Notes: generated by a model from the letters alone, not told the origin. 34,936 nt of DNA from Flavobacterium sp. UBA6135 (GCF_002428305.1 NZ_DIVJ01000008.1:1-34936), one strand, 5' to 3'. Counted from the stretch's first letter, positions 7,779-16,059 are shown. Numbers and translations: made by a program.

Positions 7779-8543
7779 TTAAATTGTAATTTCTAAATTA
7801 TCATAGGCCAAAAATACATTATTTGGCAATGTTTTTTGCACTTCTTCATGAAAACCTAACAAATGACTGATGTGCGTCAAATAAGCTTTTTCAGGTTGAA
7901 CTAACGCAATAAAATCCAAGGCTTCCTTAAGATTAAAATGCGTTTCATGGGGTTCTTCCCGTAAGGTATTAATTACCAAAACCTTCAAATTTTTTAATTT
8001 TTTAATTTCTTCGTTTTCGATGGTCTTTACATCAGTCAAATAAGCAAAATCATCAAACCGATAACCAAAAACCTGAAGAACACCGTGCATCACATTTATC
8101 GGAATAACGGTTGCATTTCCCAATAAAAAAGGATTGTTGTTTTCAACAAAATTAACTGTGACAGAGGGAGCACCGGGGTATTTATTTTCTATTTCAAAAA
8201 TATAATCAAATCGCTTTTTTAAATTAGCAACCACTCTTTGATGAGCATAAATGGGAATATCACCTTGTTTGAAAAAAAAAGGACGAATATCATCAAGTCC
8301 CGCAGTATGATCTGAATGTTCATGCGTAAACAAAACACCATCCAGTTTTGTGCATCCGGAAGTTAACATTTGTTGCCTAAAATCCGGTCCACAATCAATT
8401 ACAAAGGAAAAATCATCCCATTGCAACCATACAGAAACACGCAAACGTTTGTCTTTAAAGTCAAGACTTTTACACACCGAATGATTACTCCCAATTACGG
8501 GAATACCTTGCGAAGTTCCTGTGCCTAAAAAATAAACCTTCAC
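7779..8543 (-). CDS. MBL-fold metallohydrolase, PhnP-like
   Basis: A 254-aa metallo-beta-lactamase-fold hydrolase of the PhnP-like (cyclic phosphodiesterase-related) group. Seen: N-terminal FLGTGTSQGIPVIG (5-18), zinc motif HEHSDH (74-79), and the downstream HISHLLGFHEE near the C-terminus. The likely activity is hydrolysis of a phosphodiester; the substrate is not known. The start is taken as GTG at 8543, because the family begins MKVxFLGTGTSQG and the alternative TTG at 8561 lies within the -7 box. First gene of a three-gene operon. Confidence 0.87.
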   Translation of the reverse strand: MKVYFLGTGTSQGIPVIGSNHSVCKSLDFKDKRLRVSVWLQWDDFSFVIDCGPDFRQQMLTSGCTKLDGVLFTHEHSDHTAGLDDIRPFFFKQGDIPIYAHQRVVANLKKRFDYIFEIENKYPGAPSVTVNFVENNNPFLLGNATVIPINVMHGVLQVFGYRFDDFAYLTDVKTIENEEIKKLKNLKVLVINTLREEPHETHFNLKEALDFIALVQPEKAYLTHISHLLGFHEEVQKTLPNNVFLAYDNLEITI

Positions 8544-8558
8544 TTGAAAAATTTTACA

Positions 8559-8566
8559 CAAAAATA
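8559..8566 (-). promoter_or_regulatory. -7 box of the MBL hydrolase operon
   Basis: On the minus strand 8566 to 8559 reads TATTTTTG, matching TANNTTTG, 15 bp before the GTG start. This predicts a leader of under 10 nt. Confidence 0.45.
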
Positions 8567-8601
8567 GTACAATTTAACTTTTAATAAGGCATGATAATTG
8601 T

Positions 8602-8609
8602 TAACTTTG
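8602..8609 (+). promoter_or_regulatory. -7 box of the 489-aa gene
   Basis: TAACTTTG matches TANNTTTG, 21 bp before the ATG at 8631. It excludes the in-frame TTG at 8598 as a start. Confidence 0.55.
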
Positions 8610-8630
8610 CATAGCATTATAAATGAAATC

Positions 8631-10100
8631 ATGGAGAGAATAGCTACGGAAATTAAATTAAAAGGAGATAAAGCCATCGAACAAATTCCTTCATTGAAGG
8701 ATAAAGCGTTGCGAATCAATTTAAACGAAAACATATACGGCACTTTTGCTGAAATTGGTGCCGGACAGGAAACTGTTCGTCATTTTTTTAGAGCCGGAGG
8801 ATCTTCGGGAACAATAGCAAAAGCAATGTCAGCTTATGATAAAGATTTTAGTGATGCCATTTACGGCACAGAAGATGACGGCCGTTATGTAACTGAAAGT
8901 CGCCTTAAAAAAATGCTATCGCATGAGGTTCGATTAATTGAAGAACGTTTGGATCGTGTAAAACATCCTAACAAAATGTTTTTTAGTTATGCAAACACTG
9001 TAGCAACTATTGATTTTGCGAAGCAATTCAAAGGTCACGGATGGGTGGGTGTTAAATACCAAATTGAACCTGATGAAGATTATAATGAAATCTGTCTTCA
9101 CATTCGTTTCAAAGAAAATGATGCCCGATTACAACAAGAAACTTTAGGTATTTTAGGAGTAAACTTAATTTATGGTGCTTTTTACAAGTATAATGATCCA
9201 AAAAAATTACTACGATATTTGTATGATCATTTGGACAAAGATCAAATTGAAATTGATACCATCAACTTCTCAGGTCCTCGTTTTGCTAATGTTGACAATC
9301 GATTGATGAGTTTACAATTGGTTAAAAACGGCATGACAGATGCGGTAATGTTTGGTCCTGATGGAAATAATATATTACCAGCTGCTATTCTTTACAAAAA
9401 AAACATTTTGACTTTGCGTGGCAGTTTCAGACCTGTCACAAAAGTAAACATGGACATGTATGAAAAGTCACTTGAGATGTTTTTGGAAGAGTCTAAAGTA
9501 GACCCAGACAACACCTTAGTAATCTTTGAAATAACGCTTTCCAACCTTCGTTCTGAAGGCGAAATCGACGAACGCGACTTTATGGACAGAGCCGAATTAC
9601 TTTGTTCATTAGGACAATATGTAATGATTTCTAACTTCCAAGAATACTATAGAGTAGTTGAATATTTCTCCAATTACACAAAAGCTCGAATGGGATTAGC
9701 TATGGGAGTGAACAATCTTATTGATATTTTTGACGAAAAATATTACCGTCATTTGAGTGGAGGAATTTTAGAAGCTTTTGGTAAATTATTCTATCGTGAT
9801 TTGAAAGTATTTTTATATCCGATGAAAGATGAAAACAAAACGGTTATCAATTCTGAAAACTTAAAAGTACATCCTCGAATGAAAGAATTATACAAGTTCT
9901 TTAAATTCAATGGAAAAGTACTTGACATCGAAAACTTCAATACCGATAACCTAGAAATCTATTCCCGTCAAGTATTAAAAATGATATCCAAAGACATTCC
10001 GGGTTGGGAAGCTATGCTGCCAAAAGGTATTGCCGAATTGATTAAAAGAGATAAGCTCTTCGGCTTTTCAGAAAAAAAAGAATTACAAGAGAAAAATTAA
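8631..10100 (+). CDS. Conserved cytoplasmic protein, function unknown
   Basis: A 489-aa soluble protein without signal peptide or membrane helices. I recognise it as a family widely conserved in Flavobacteriaceae, but I see no motif that fixes an activity. Notable segments are FRAGGSSGTIAKAMSAYDKD, YGTEDDGRYVTESRLKKML, and a middle region with many aromatic and acidic residues. Names assigned automatically to such proteins vary and none is supported by residues visible here. It is monocistronic, with its own -7 box (8602) and a strong terminator (10107), which suggests an independently regulated housekeeping-type gene. Confidence 0.75.
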   Translation: MERIATEIKLKGDKAIEQIPSLKDKALRINLNENIYGTFAEIGAGQETVRHFFRAGGSSGTIAKAMSAYDKDFSDAIYGTEDDGRYVTESRLKKMLSHEVRLIEERLDRVKHPNKMFFSYANTVATIDFAKQFKGHGWVGVKYQIEPDEDYNEICLHIRFKENDARLQQETLGILGVNLIYGAFYKYNDPKKLLRYLYDHLDKDQIEIDTINFSGPRFANVDNRLMSLQLVKNGMTDAVMFGPDGNNILPAAILYKKNILTLRGSFRPVTKVNMDMYEKSLEMFLEESKVDPDNTLVIFEITLSNLRSEGEIDERDFMDRAELLCSLGQYVMISNFQEYYRVVEYFSNYTKARMGLAMGVNNLIDIFDEKYYRHLSGGILEAFGKLFYRDLKVFLYPMKDENKTVINSENLKVHPRMKELYKFFKFNGKVLDIENFNTDNLEIYSRQVLKMISKDIPGWEAMLPKGIAELIKRDKLFGFSEKKELQEKN

Positions 10101-10106
10101 TAAAAC

Positions 10107-10140
10107 AAACCGAGTAGCAAAATCACTACTCGGTTTTTTA
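10107..10140. terminator. Terminator after the 489-aa gene
   Basis: Perfect 11-bp stem AAACCGAGTAG/CTACTCGGTTT with an 8-nt loop, followed by a T run. It lies between two convergent genes and can serve the plus-strand gene directly; the A run on the left makes it plausible for bcp as well. Confidence 0.85.
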
Positions 10141-10593
10141 TTAACCTAAAATCTGATTAGCATGTGCTTTCGTTTTCACATCCGAAATAATATTCGTAAT
10201 GAAACCATTTTCATCAATAACAAAAGTAGTTCGGTGAATCCCGTCATATTCTTTTCCCATGAATTTTTTAGGTCCCCAAACACCAAATGCTTGAATTACA
10301 GATTTATCTTCATCAGCTAACAAAGGAAACGGGAATTCGAATTTATTTTTAAAATTTGATTGAGCTTTTGCATTATCGGCACTAACGCCCAACAAAGCAT
10401 AGTTGTTCGCTTCGAAACGTTCATAATTATCTCGTAAATCACAGGCTTCTGCCGTACATCCCGGCGTATTAGCTTTTGGATAAAAAAAGACAACCAACTT
10501 TTTTCCGGCATAATCAGACAGTTGATGGGTTTTATCTTCTTGGTCCTTGCCGATAAAGGATGGTGCTTTATCTCCTACATTCAAATGGGTCAT
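10141..10593 (-). CDS. bcp: Thiol peroxidase, Bcp/PrxQ-type peroxiredoxin
   Basis: A 150-aa cytoplasmic peroxiredoxin that reduces peroxides using thioredoxin-type donors. The peroxidatic cysteine is in NTPGCT (Cys46) and the resolving cysteine is five residues later (Cys51), the atypical two-Cys arrangement of Bcp. The conserved FFYPKANTPGCTAEACDLRD block is intact. The start is placed at MTHLNVGDKAPSF, typical of the family; longer in-frame starts would run into the divergent nth gene. It is divergent from nth with 59 bp between them. Confidence 0.93.
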   Translation of the reverse strand: MTHLNVGDKAPSFIGKDQEDKTHQLSDYAGKKLVVFFYPKANTPGCTAEACDLRDNYERFEANNYALLGVSADNAKAQSNFKNKFEFPFPLLADEDKSVIQAFGVWGPKKFMGKEYDGIHRTTFVIDENGFITNIISDVKTKAHANQILG

Positions 10594-10652
10594 AACTATT
10601 TTGATTTTAATTTGGTGAATTATTGTATTTTTACTTTTATAAAAATACAAAA

Positions 10653-11312
10653 ATGACCAAGAAAGAGCGTGCAACATTTGTTATAAATACGTTAAATGAC
10701 TTATATCCTGAAATTCCCATTCCATTAGACCACAAAGATCCGTATACCTTATTAATTGCTGTTTTACTTTCAGCTCAATGCACGGATGTGAGAGTAAATC
10801 AAATCACGCCTATTCTATTTGAAAAAGCAGACAATCCCTATGATATGATAAAAATGTCTGTTGAAGAAATCAAAGAAATAATAAAACCATGCGGATTATC
10901 TCCTATGAAATCAAAAGGTATTTATGGGTTATCACACATTTTAATAGATAACTATGAAGGTAAAGTCCCCCAAAGTTTTGAAGCTTTGGAATCGTTACCT
11001 GCTGTAGGTCATAAAACGGCTAGCGTAGTGATGAGCCAAGCTTTTGGTGTCCCTGCGTTTCCGGTTGACACCCACATTCACCGATTGATGTACCGCTGGA
11101 ATTTATCAGACGGAAAAAATGTAGTACAGACTGAAAAAGATGCCAAAGCTATTTTTCCAAGAGAATTATGGAATAATTTACACCTCCAAATTATTTGGTA
11201 TGGAAGAGAATATTCACCGGCACGAGGATGGGATATCGAAAAAGACATTATCACAAAAACAATTGGTAGAAAAGCAATTTTGAAAGAATTTGAAAAAAAA
11301 ACATCCCGATAA
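10653..11312 (+). CDS. nth: Endonuclease III homologue without Fe-S cluster
   Basis: A 219-aa base-excision repair DNA glycosylase/AP lyase. The helix-hairpin-helix LPAVGHKTA carries catalytic Lys121, and Asp139 is in FPVDTHIHR, matching Lys120 and Asp138 of the E. coli enzyme. The C-terminal C-x6-C-x2-C-x5-C ligands of the [4Fe-4S] cluster are absent: the region reads GREYSPARGWDIEKD, and no cysteine occurs after Cys80. The protein should thus fold and act without the cluster. The start MTKKERATF at 10653 is the family-like start. The stop codon is inside the terminator stem. Confidence 0.9.
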   Translation: MTKKERATFVINTLNDLYPEIPIPLDHKDPYTLLIAVLLSAQCTDVRVNQITPILFEKADNPYDMIKMSVEEIKEIIKPCGLSPMKSKGIYGLSHILIDNYEGKVPQSFEALESLPAVGHKTASVVMSQAFGVPAFPVDTHIHRLMYRWNLSDGKNVVQTEKDAKAIFPRELWNNLHLQIIWYGREYSPARGWDIEKDIITKTIGRKAILKEFEKKTSR

Positions 11313-11328
11313 GTTTATCGGGATGTTT
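11299..11328. terminator. Terminator of nth
   Basis: Perfect 14-bp inverted repeat AAACATCCCGATAA/TTATCGGGATGTTT with a 2-nt apex (in practice a 4-nt loop). The nth stop codon is within the left arm. It separates nth from the convergent small gene and has A and T runs on both sides, so it is probably bidirectional. Confidence 0.8.
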
Positions 11329-11330
11329 CC

Positions 11331-11474
11331 TTAATTAGCGATAGTTTCGAAAGTCATGTTTCCTACTTTAATCATACGCAACGCTTTTGAATAGTTGAGT
11401 AAAAAACTTATAGTTTCTTTTTTAGGTAACATCTTTGGAGCCGCTAATTGTTTCTTAGTGTAAAGTTTCCCCAT
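11331..11474 (-). CDS. 47-aa conserved microprotein downstream of ECF sigma gene
   Basis: A 47-residue basic protein beginning MGKLYTKKQLAAPKMLPKKE and ending MIKVGNMTFETIAN. It has a clean ATG and stop, no signal or membrane segment, and a codon pattern like the neighbours. I recognise very similar short proteins next to sigma-factor genes in Flavobacteriaceae, but no function. It follows the sigma gene by 53 bp on the same strand and abuts the nth terminator. It is too short and too basic to be a classical membrane anti-sigma factor; a role as a regulator or RNA-polymerase-associated peptide is only a guess. Confidence 0.75.
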   Translation of the reverse strand: MGKLYTKKQLAAPKMLPKKETISFLLNYSKALRMIKVGNMTFETIAN

Positions 11475-11527
11475 ATAATTATAACAGTTAATTAATTTTA
11501 TAACGGAGAACTTTTATCTTTAGTATT

Positions 11528-12112
11528 CTAATTAGTTAAAATAATATTATTTTTTTCAATTACCTTTCTCAAATTCATTAAAGCATAACGCATTCTGCCT
11601 AAAGCTGTATTTATACTTACACCGGTTAAATCGGCAATTTCTTTGAAACTTAAATCTTGATACATTCTCATAACCAAAACTTGCTTTTGATCATCGGGTA
11701 GTTCCTCAATTAAACGCTTTAAATCACTTTCTACTTGATTCGTGATTAATTGATTTTCTATAGTTTGTGAATTATCTGTCATAATAGAAAAAATAGAAAA
11801 ATCTTCCGTTTCTCTAAACATCGGCATTTTTTTATTTCTTCTGTAATGATCTACCACTAAATTGTGAGCAATCCGCATCACCCAAGGTAGAAACTTACCT
11901 TCTTCATTATAAGAATTTGATTTTAAAGTTTTAATAACTTTAATAAAAGTATCCTGAAAAATATCGTCAGAGACATCTCTGTCTGATATCTTAGAATAGA
12001 TAAAACCATAAATTTTTGATTGATGTCTTTCTATTAGTAAGGAAAGTGCATTTTCATCTCCTGAAACATAGCTCTTAACTAATACTGCGTCTGGTGTGGT
12101 AATAATAGCCAT
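11528..12112 (-). CDS. ECF-type RNA polymerase sigma factor
   Basis: A 194-aa sigma-70 family, extracytoplasmic-function type factor. Region 2 includes DDIFQDTFIKVIKTL and FLPWVMRIAHNLVVDHYRR; region 4 includes LPDDQKQVLVMRMYQDLSFK and the helix-turn-helix FKEIADLTGVSINTALGRMR. No anti-sigma gene is adjacent. The start MAIITTPDAVLVKSY is chosen because the longer in-frame extension crosses the promoter (12205-12237). It is followed by the 47-aa microprotein. Regulon unknown. Confidence 0.9.
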   Translation of the reverse strand: MAIITTPDAVLVKSYVSGDENALSLLIERHQSKIYGFIYSKISDRDVSDDIFQDTFIKVIKTLKSNSYNEEGKFLPWVMRIAHNLVVDHYRRNKKMPMFRETEDFSIFSIMTDNSQTIENQLITNQVESDLKRLIEELPDDQKQVLVMRMYQDLSFKEIADLTGVSINTALGRMRYALMNLRKVIEKNNIILTN

Positions 12113-12204
12113 AATTCTACTCTTTTTAATTTTGTTAGGGACAATATTTTCTAAAAAGTAGTTCTTTGCTATAGGCAGTTGTTGTTTAATATTTTTATGA
12201 CACT

Positions 12205-12237
12205 TCAAATGTAACATAAAAAATATGGAAATGTCAA
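12205..12237 (-). promoter_or_regulatory. Promoter of the ECF sigma gene
   Basis: On the minus strand TTTG (12237-12234) is followed after 21 bp by TACATTTG (12212-12205), a full match to the Bacteroidota -33/-7 pattern. The predicted leader is about 85 nt. Confidence 0.65.
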
Positions 12238-12366
12238 ACAAAATTTCAATTTTTAACATATTACTACACAATATTTGCGGAAAACCGTAATAAAAAATAA
12301 ATTTAACCTACTATTTGAGCTTAAAAAACAAGTGTAAGCTTGTTCAAAATATTGCTTCACAATTTA

Positions 12367-12374
12367 TATCTTTG
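12367..12374 (+). promoter_or_regulatory. -7 box of uvrA
   Basis: TATCTTTG matches TANNTTTG, 20 bp before the ATG. The nearest TTG upstream (12340-12342) is 24 bp away, slightly more than usual. Confidence 0.55.
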
Positions 12375-12394
12375 CATTTCCTTGCCTAATTGCT

Positions 12395-15184
12395 ATGACT
12401 ACAAAAGAATTCCTTAAACTCGAACCAAAAAAATACATCCTAATTAAAGGTGCAGGATTGCATAATCTAAAAAATTTAGATATTGCAATTCCCAGAAATC
12501 AGTTTGTGGTAATTACTGGTTTATCGGGTTCCGGAAAATCAAGTCTTGCATTTGATACACTCTATGCTGAAGGTCAAAGACGTTATGTTGAAAGTTTATC
12601 TTCGTATGCTAGGCAATTCTTAGGTCGTTTAGACAAACCGAAAGTTGAATACATTAAAGGTATTGCTCCGGCAGTTGCCATCGAACAAAAAGTAAATACA
12701 ACCAATGCCCGTTCAACCGTTGGTACATCCACAGAAATTTATGACTATTTAAAACTTCTTTTTGCCCGAATAGGAAAAACGTATTCGCCAATTTCAGGAA
12801 AAGAGGTAAAAAAAGACACCGTAACTGATGTAATTAATACCGTTAAAACATTTGAACCGGAAAGCAAATGGCTGTTAATGGCTCCCATTCACTTGGAATC
12901 CGGAAGACAACTGGAAGACAAATTAAAAGTGTTATTACAACAAGGTTTTGCTCGTGTTTTAGTGGATAAAGATGTTGTTCGATTGGATGAAATTGAAATA
13001 CATTCCTTAGATAATAAAGATATTTTTTTAATCATTGACCGATTGGTCATTAAAGATGATGAATCATTTTATAATCGTTTGGCAGACGCAGTTCAAACCG
13101 CATTTTATGAAGGAAAAGGAAACTGTTATCTACAACAAAATGCTACAGAAAACCGATTGGAATTCAGTACAAATTTTGAAATTGACGGCATCTCTTTTTT
13201 AGAACCCAACAGTCATTTATTCAGTTTTAACAATCCGTATGGAGCTTGTCCGAATTGTGAAGGTTATGGAAACATCATTGGGATTGATGACGAATTAGTA
13301 ATTCCTAATACAGCACTTTCAGTTTTTGAAAACGCCATATATCCATGGAGAGGTGAAAGCATGGGTTGGTACAGAGACATGTTGGTCAATGCGGCATATA
13401 AATTTGACTTCCCAATTCACAAACCCTATTTTGAACTTTCGGAAGAACAAAAACAACTCATTTGGAATGGAAATACTCATTTCACAGGATTGCATGAGTT
13501 TTTTAGAGAATTAGAAGAAAAGAATTATAAAATTCAAAACCGCGTAATGCTTTCCCGTTACAGGGGAAAAACAAAATGTCCGACTTGCAAAGGAAAACGG
13601 TTGCGAGTGGAAACCAATTATATAAAAATTGGGGGTAAAACCATTTCAGACTTGGTGGATTTGCCAATTAAAAACCTTATTACGTTTTTCAAAGCATTGG
13701 AATTATCTGAAAATGATAAAGCTATAGCAAAACGCTTATTGATTGAAATCAACAACCGTTTACAGTTTTTATCCGATGTGGGGTTAAATTACTTAACCTT
13801 AAACCGAAATTCAAATTCACTCTCCGGTGGAGAATCACAACGTATTAATCTTGCCACGTCTTTAGGAAGTAGTTTGGTAGGTTCTATGTATATTCTAGAC
13901 GAACCCAGTATTGGATTACATCCAAAAGATACCGAAAGGTTAATTTCTGTATTGAAGAACTTGCGAAACCTTGGCAACACCGTTATTGTAGTGGAGCACG
14001 ATGAAGACATCATGAAAGCTGCAGACAGAATATTTGATATTGGTCCGGAAGCCGGAAGTTTAGGTGGTAATTTGGTAGCCGAAGGTACGTTTGAAGAAAT
14101 TTTAAAAGCAGACTCGTTAACCGGAAAATATTTGAGTGGCGAATTATCCATTACTGTTCCTAAAAAAAGAAGAGTTTTCAAAAACCAAATTGAAATCATC
14201 GGTGCTCGCGAAAACAATTTAAAGAACATTGATGTAACGTTCCCGTTAGATTGCTTGACCGTAATCACAGGGGTTTCGGGAAGCGGAAAAAGTACCTTGG
14301 TCAAAAAGATATTGTTCCCTGCCTTACAAAAGAAATTGGAAGGTGTTTCAGATAAAGCCGGACAATTCACTGAACTTCGTGGAAATTTCAATCATATCAA
14401 ACACATTGAATATGTGGACCAAAACCCAATTGGCAGAAGCTCACGTTCAAACCCCGTTACATATATCAAGGCTTACGACGATATTCGAGATTTGTTTACC
14501 AAACAAAAGTTATCAAAAATTAGAGGTTATCAACCCAAACATTTCTCTTTTAATGTAGACGGTGGTCGTTGCGAAACCTGCAAAGGTGATGGCGAAGTTA
14601 CCATTGAAATGCAATTTATGGCAGATGTCCATTTGGAATGTGAAACCTGCAACGGAAAACGATTCAAAAAAGAAATTTTAGAAGTAGCCTTTGAGGGTAA
14701 AAACATTGATGACATTTTAAAAATGACCATTGATGATGCCTTGGCTTTTTTTAAACAACACCAACAATCAAAAATTACTCAAAAACTACAACCACTTCAA
14801 GATGTTGGATTGGGTTATGTACAATTGGGTCAATCCTCATCAACTCTTTCAGGTGGTGAAGCACAACGGATTAAGTTGGCTACCTTCTTAGTAAAAGGAA
14901 CCACAAAAGATAAAGCTTTATTTATTTTTGACGAGCCTACCACCGGCTTGCATTTTCACGATATCAAAAAACTAATGGCTTCTTTTGAGGCATTGTTGGA
15001 CAAGGGACATTCTATTATTGTAATTGAACACAATTTAGACTTGATTAAATGTGCGGATTACATTATCGATATCGGTCCTGAAGGTGGTGAAAACGGTGGA
15101 CAATTGATTGCTTTTGGAACTCCGGAAGCAATAGTTAAAAACTCAAAATCTATTACAGGATTCTATTTAAAGGAAAAATTGTAA
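12395..15184 (+). CDS. uvrA: Excinuclease ABC subunit A
   Basis: A 929-aa damage-recognition ATPase of nucleotide excision repair, acting on DNA with UvrB. It has two ABC ATPase halves: Walker A GLSGSGKSS (42-50) and GVSGSGKST (about 627), signatures LSGGESQR (about 476) and LSGGEAQR (about 818). Zinc-binding cysteine pairs are seen in CPNCEGYG, CPTCKGKR, CETCKGDG and CETCNGKR. Length is close to E. coli UvrA (940). Monocistronic, with its own promoter and terminator; no uvrB in the window. Some Bacteroidota carry more than one UvrA, and this is the canonical full-length type. Confidence 0.96.
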   Translation: MTTKEFLKLEPKKYILIKGAGLHNLKNLDIAIPRNQFVVITGLSGSGKSSLAFDTLYAEGQRRYVESLSSYARQFLGRLDKPKVEYIKGIAPAVAIEQKVNTTNARSTVGTSTEIYDYLKLLFARIGKTYSPISGKEVKKDTVTDVINTVKTFEPESKWLLMAPIHLESGRQLEDKLKVLLQQGFARVLVDKDVVRLDEIEIHSLDNKDIFLIIDRLVIKDDESFYNRLADAVQTAFYEGKGNCYLQQNATENRLEFSTNFEIDGISFLEPNSHLFSFNNPYGACPNCEGYGNIIGIDDELVIPNTALSVFENAIYPWRGESMGWYRDMLVNAAYKFDFPIHKPYFELSEEQKQLIWNGNTHFTGLHEFFRELEEKNYKIQNRVMLSRYRGKTKCPTCKGKRLRVETNYIKIGGKTISDLVDLPIKNLITFFKALELSENDKAIAKRLLIEINNRLQFLSDVGLNYLTLNRNSNSLSGGESQRINLATSLGSSLVGSMYILDEPSIGLHPKDTERLISVLKNLRNLGNTVIVVEHDEDIMKAADRIFDIGPEAGSLGGNLVAEGTFEEILKADSLTGKYLSGELSITVPKKRRVFKNQIEIIGARENNLKNIDVTFPLDCLTVITGVSGSGKSTLVKKILFPALQKKLEGVSDKAGQFTELRGNFNHIKHIEYVDQNPIGRSSRSNPVTYIKAYDDIRDLFTKQKLSKIRGYQPKHFSFNVDGGRCETCKGDGEVTIEMQFMADVHLECETCNGKRFKKEILEVAFEGKNIDDILKMTIDDALAFFKQHQQSKITQKLQPLQDVGLGYVQLGQSSSTLSGGEAQRIKLATFLVKGTTKDKALFIFDEPTTGLHFHDIKKLMASFEALLDKGHSIIVIEHNLDLIKCADYIIDIGPEGGENGGQLIAFGTPEAIVKNSKSITGFYLKEKL

Positions 15185-15210
15185 GCTACAAATAAACTTT
15201 TATTGCATTT

Positions 15211-15235
15211 AACCACAAAAACCTCTTTTGTGGTT
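15211..15235 (+). terminator. Terminator of uvrA
   Basis: Perfect 10-bp stem AACCACAAAA/TTTTGTGGTT with a 5-nt loop (ACCTC), followed by GTTATTTT, 27 bp after the uvrA stop. Confidence 0.8.
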
Positions 15236-15327
15236 GTTATTTTAAACACTTTAAACAACAATTAAATACCTGTTTTTCATCTAGTTAAAAATTATTAACA
15301 AGTCATTCACAACAATTTATTTTGTTT

Positions 15328-15342
15328 TGGCACAGCAATTGA
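15328..15342 (+). promoter_or_regulatory. Possible sigma-54 promoter
   Basis: TGGCACAGCAATTGA fits the sigma-54 -24/-12 pattern TGGCACG-N4-TTGC with correct spacing and two mismatches, including the usually important C at -12. It lies about 90 bp before the secreted-protein gene. A perfect 6-bp inverted repeat TTGAAT/ATTCAA with a 3-nt loop (15361-15375) lies just past the predicted transcription start. No TANNTTTG box is evident in this upstream region. Confidence 0.35.
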
Positions 15343-15432
15343 AAATAGCTAATCAAGAAATTGAATTCCATTCAAATCTTAGTGAAAGCTGAAAAACTCA
15401 AGAGTAAGCAAAATGAATAAATCGAATGTGTC

Positions 15433-16059
15433 ATGAAAAAAATTACCTTCTTAGTAGCCATGAACTTGCTGGTTGTAAGTTTGGCTGTAGCAGCAGAAAA
15501 AGTTACTTTTTCTGAATTTGACAGAACTCGTGGTGGAGCTGTTCATTATATGGATGCTGAACCAATCGCATTTGTTGAACGTGGAATTGAATTCTTTGTT
15601 TTCTTGAATGGTGATTTTGATTTCAACACACGTCCGGATGACAGTCAAGGAGGCTTTTTTTACCGAAGAGGTGCAACAGCCCGAGGAAATGCTCCAATTG
15701 CAATTAACTATGGCGTTAGAATTGAACACGATAGTTTTGGTAGAGTAAGACGTGTTGGAAATACCTTCATCAATTATGATAGATTCAACCGTGTGAATAG
15801 AATCGGAACCGTATATATGCGATATAATAATTTTGGATTAACACAAATTGGTGGCATGCAAATTGCATATAATAATAGAGGAATGGTTACCAGAATGGTG
15901 GGACATGTAAATTATACAAGAGGAAATACGGCTTATGCAAGTACAACCTATTACGGTCCTGCATACGGAACACAAACCGGATATACTTATAACGACAATA
16001 GTTACTATTATTACAGAACAGATGGTACTAAAGCGTTACTAGACAACAAAAAGAAATAA
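15433..16059 (+). CDS. Secreted protein with short YD-like repeats
   Basis: A 208-aa protein with a Sec signal peptide (about 1-20, cleavage likely after LAVAA). The centre holds four consecutive repeats of 15-16 residues (97-112, 113-128, 129-143, 144-159) with pattern IxYDxFxRVxRIGxxx, reminiscent of short YD-type beta repeats. A Tyr/Thr/Asn-rich tail and a Lys-rich end follow. It is presumably periplasmic or surface-located; no enzymatic motif is seen. A 7-codon upstream reading frame (15413-15436) overlaps its ATG by ATGA. It is followed by a terminator, so monocistronic. Confidence 0.7.
   Translation: MKKITFLVAMNLLVVSLAVAAEKVTFSEFDRTRGGAVHYMDAEPIAFVERGIEFFVFLNGDFDFNTRPDDSQGGFFYRRGATARGNAPIAINYGVRIEHDSFGRVRRVGNTFINYDRFNRVNRIGTVYMRYNNFGLTQIGGMQIAYNNRGMVTRMVGHVNYTRGNTAYASTTYYGPAYGTQTGYTYNDNSYYYYRTDGTKALLDNKKK

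Noticed and set aside
8598..8630. Upstream TTG start for the 489-aa protein
   Set aside because: The TTG precedes and overlaps the TAACTTTG -7 box, so it would not be transcribed from that promoter.
13789..14391. 200-codon antisense frame in uvrA
   Set aside because: It lies wholly inside the conserved ATPase domains; a by-product of uvrA codon use.
15328..15342. Firm assignment of a sigma-54 promoter
   Set aside because: The -12 GC is GA and no activator gene is adjacent; kept only as a low-confidence candidate.
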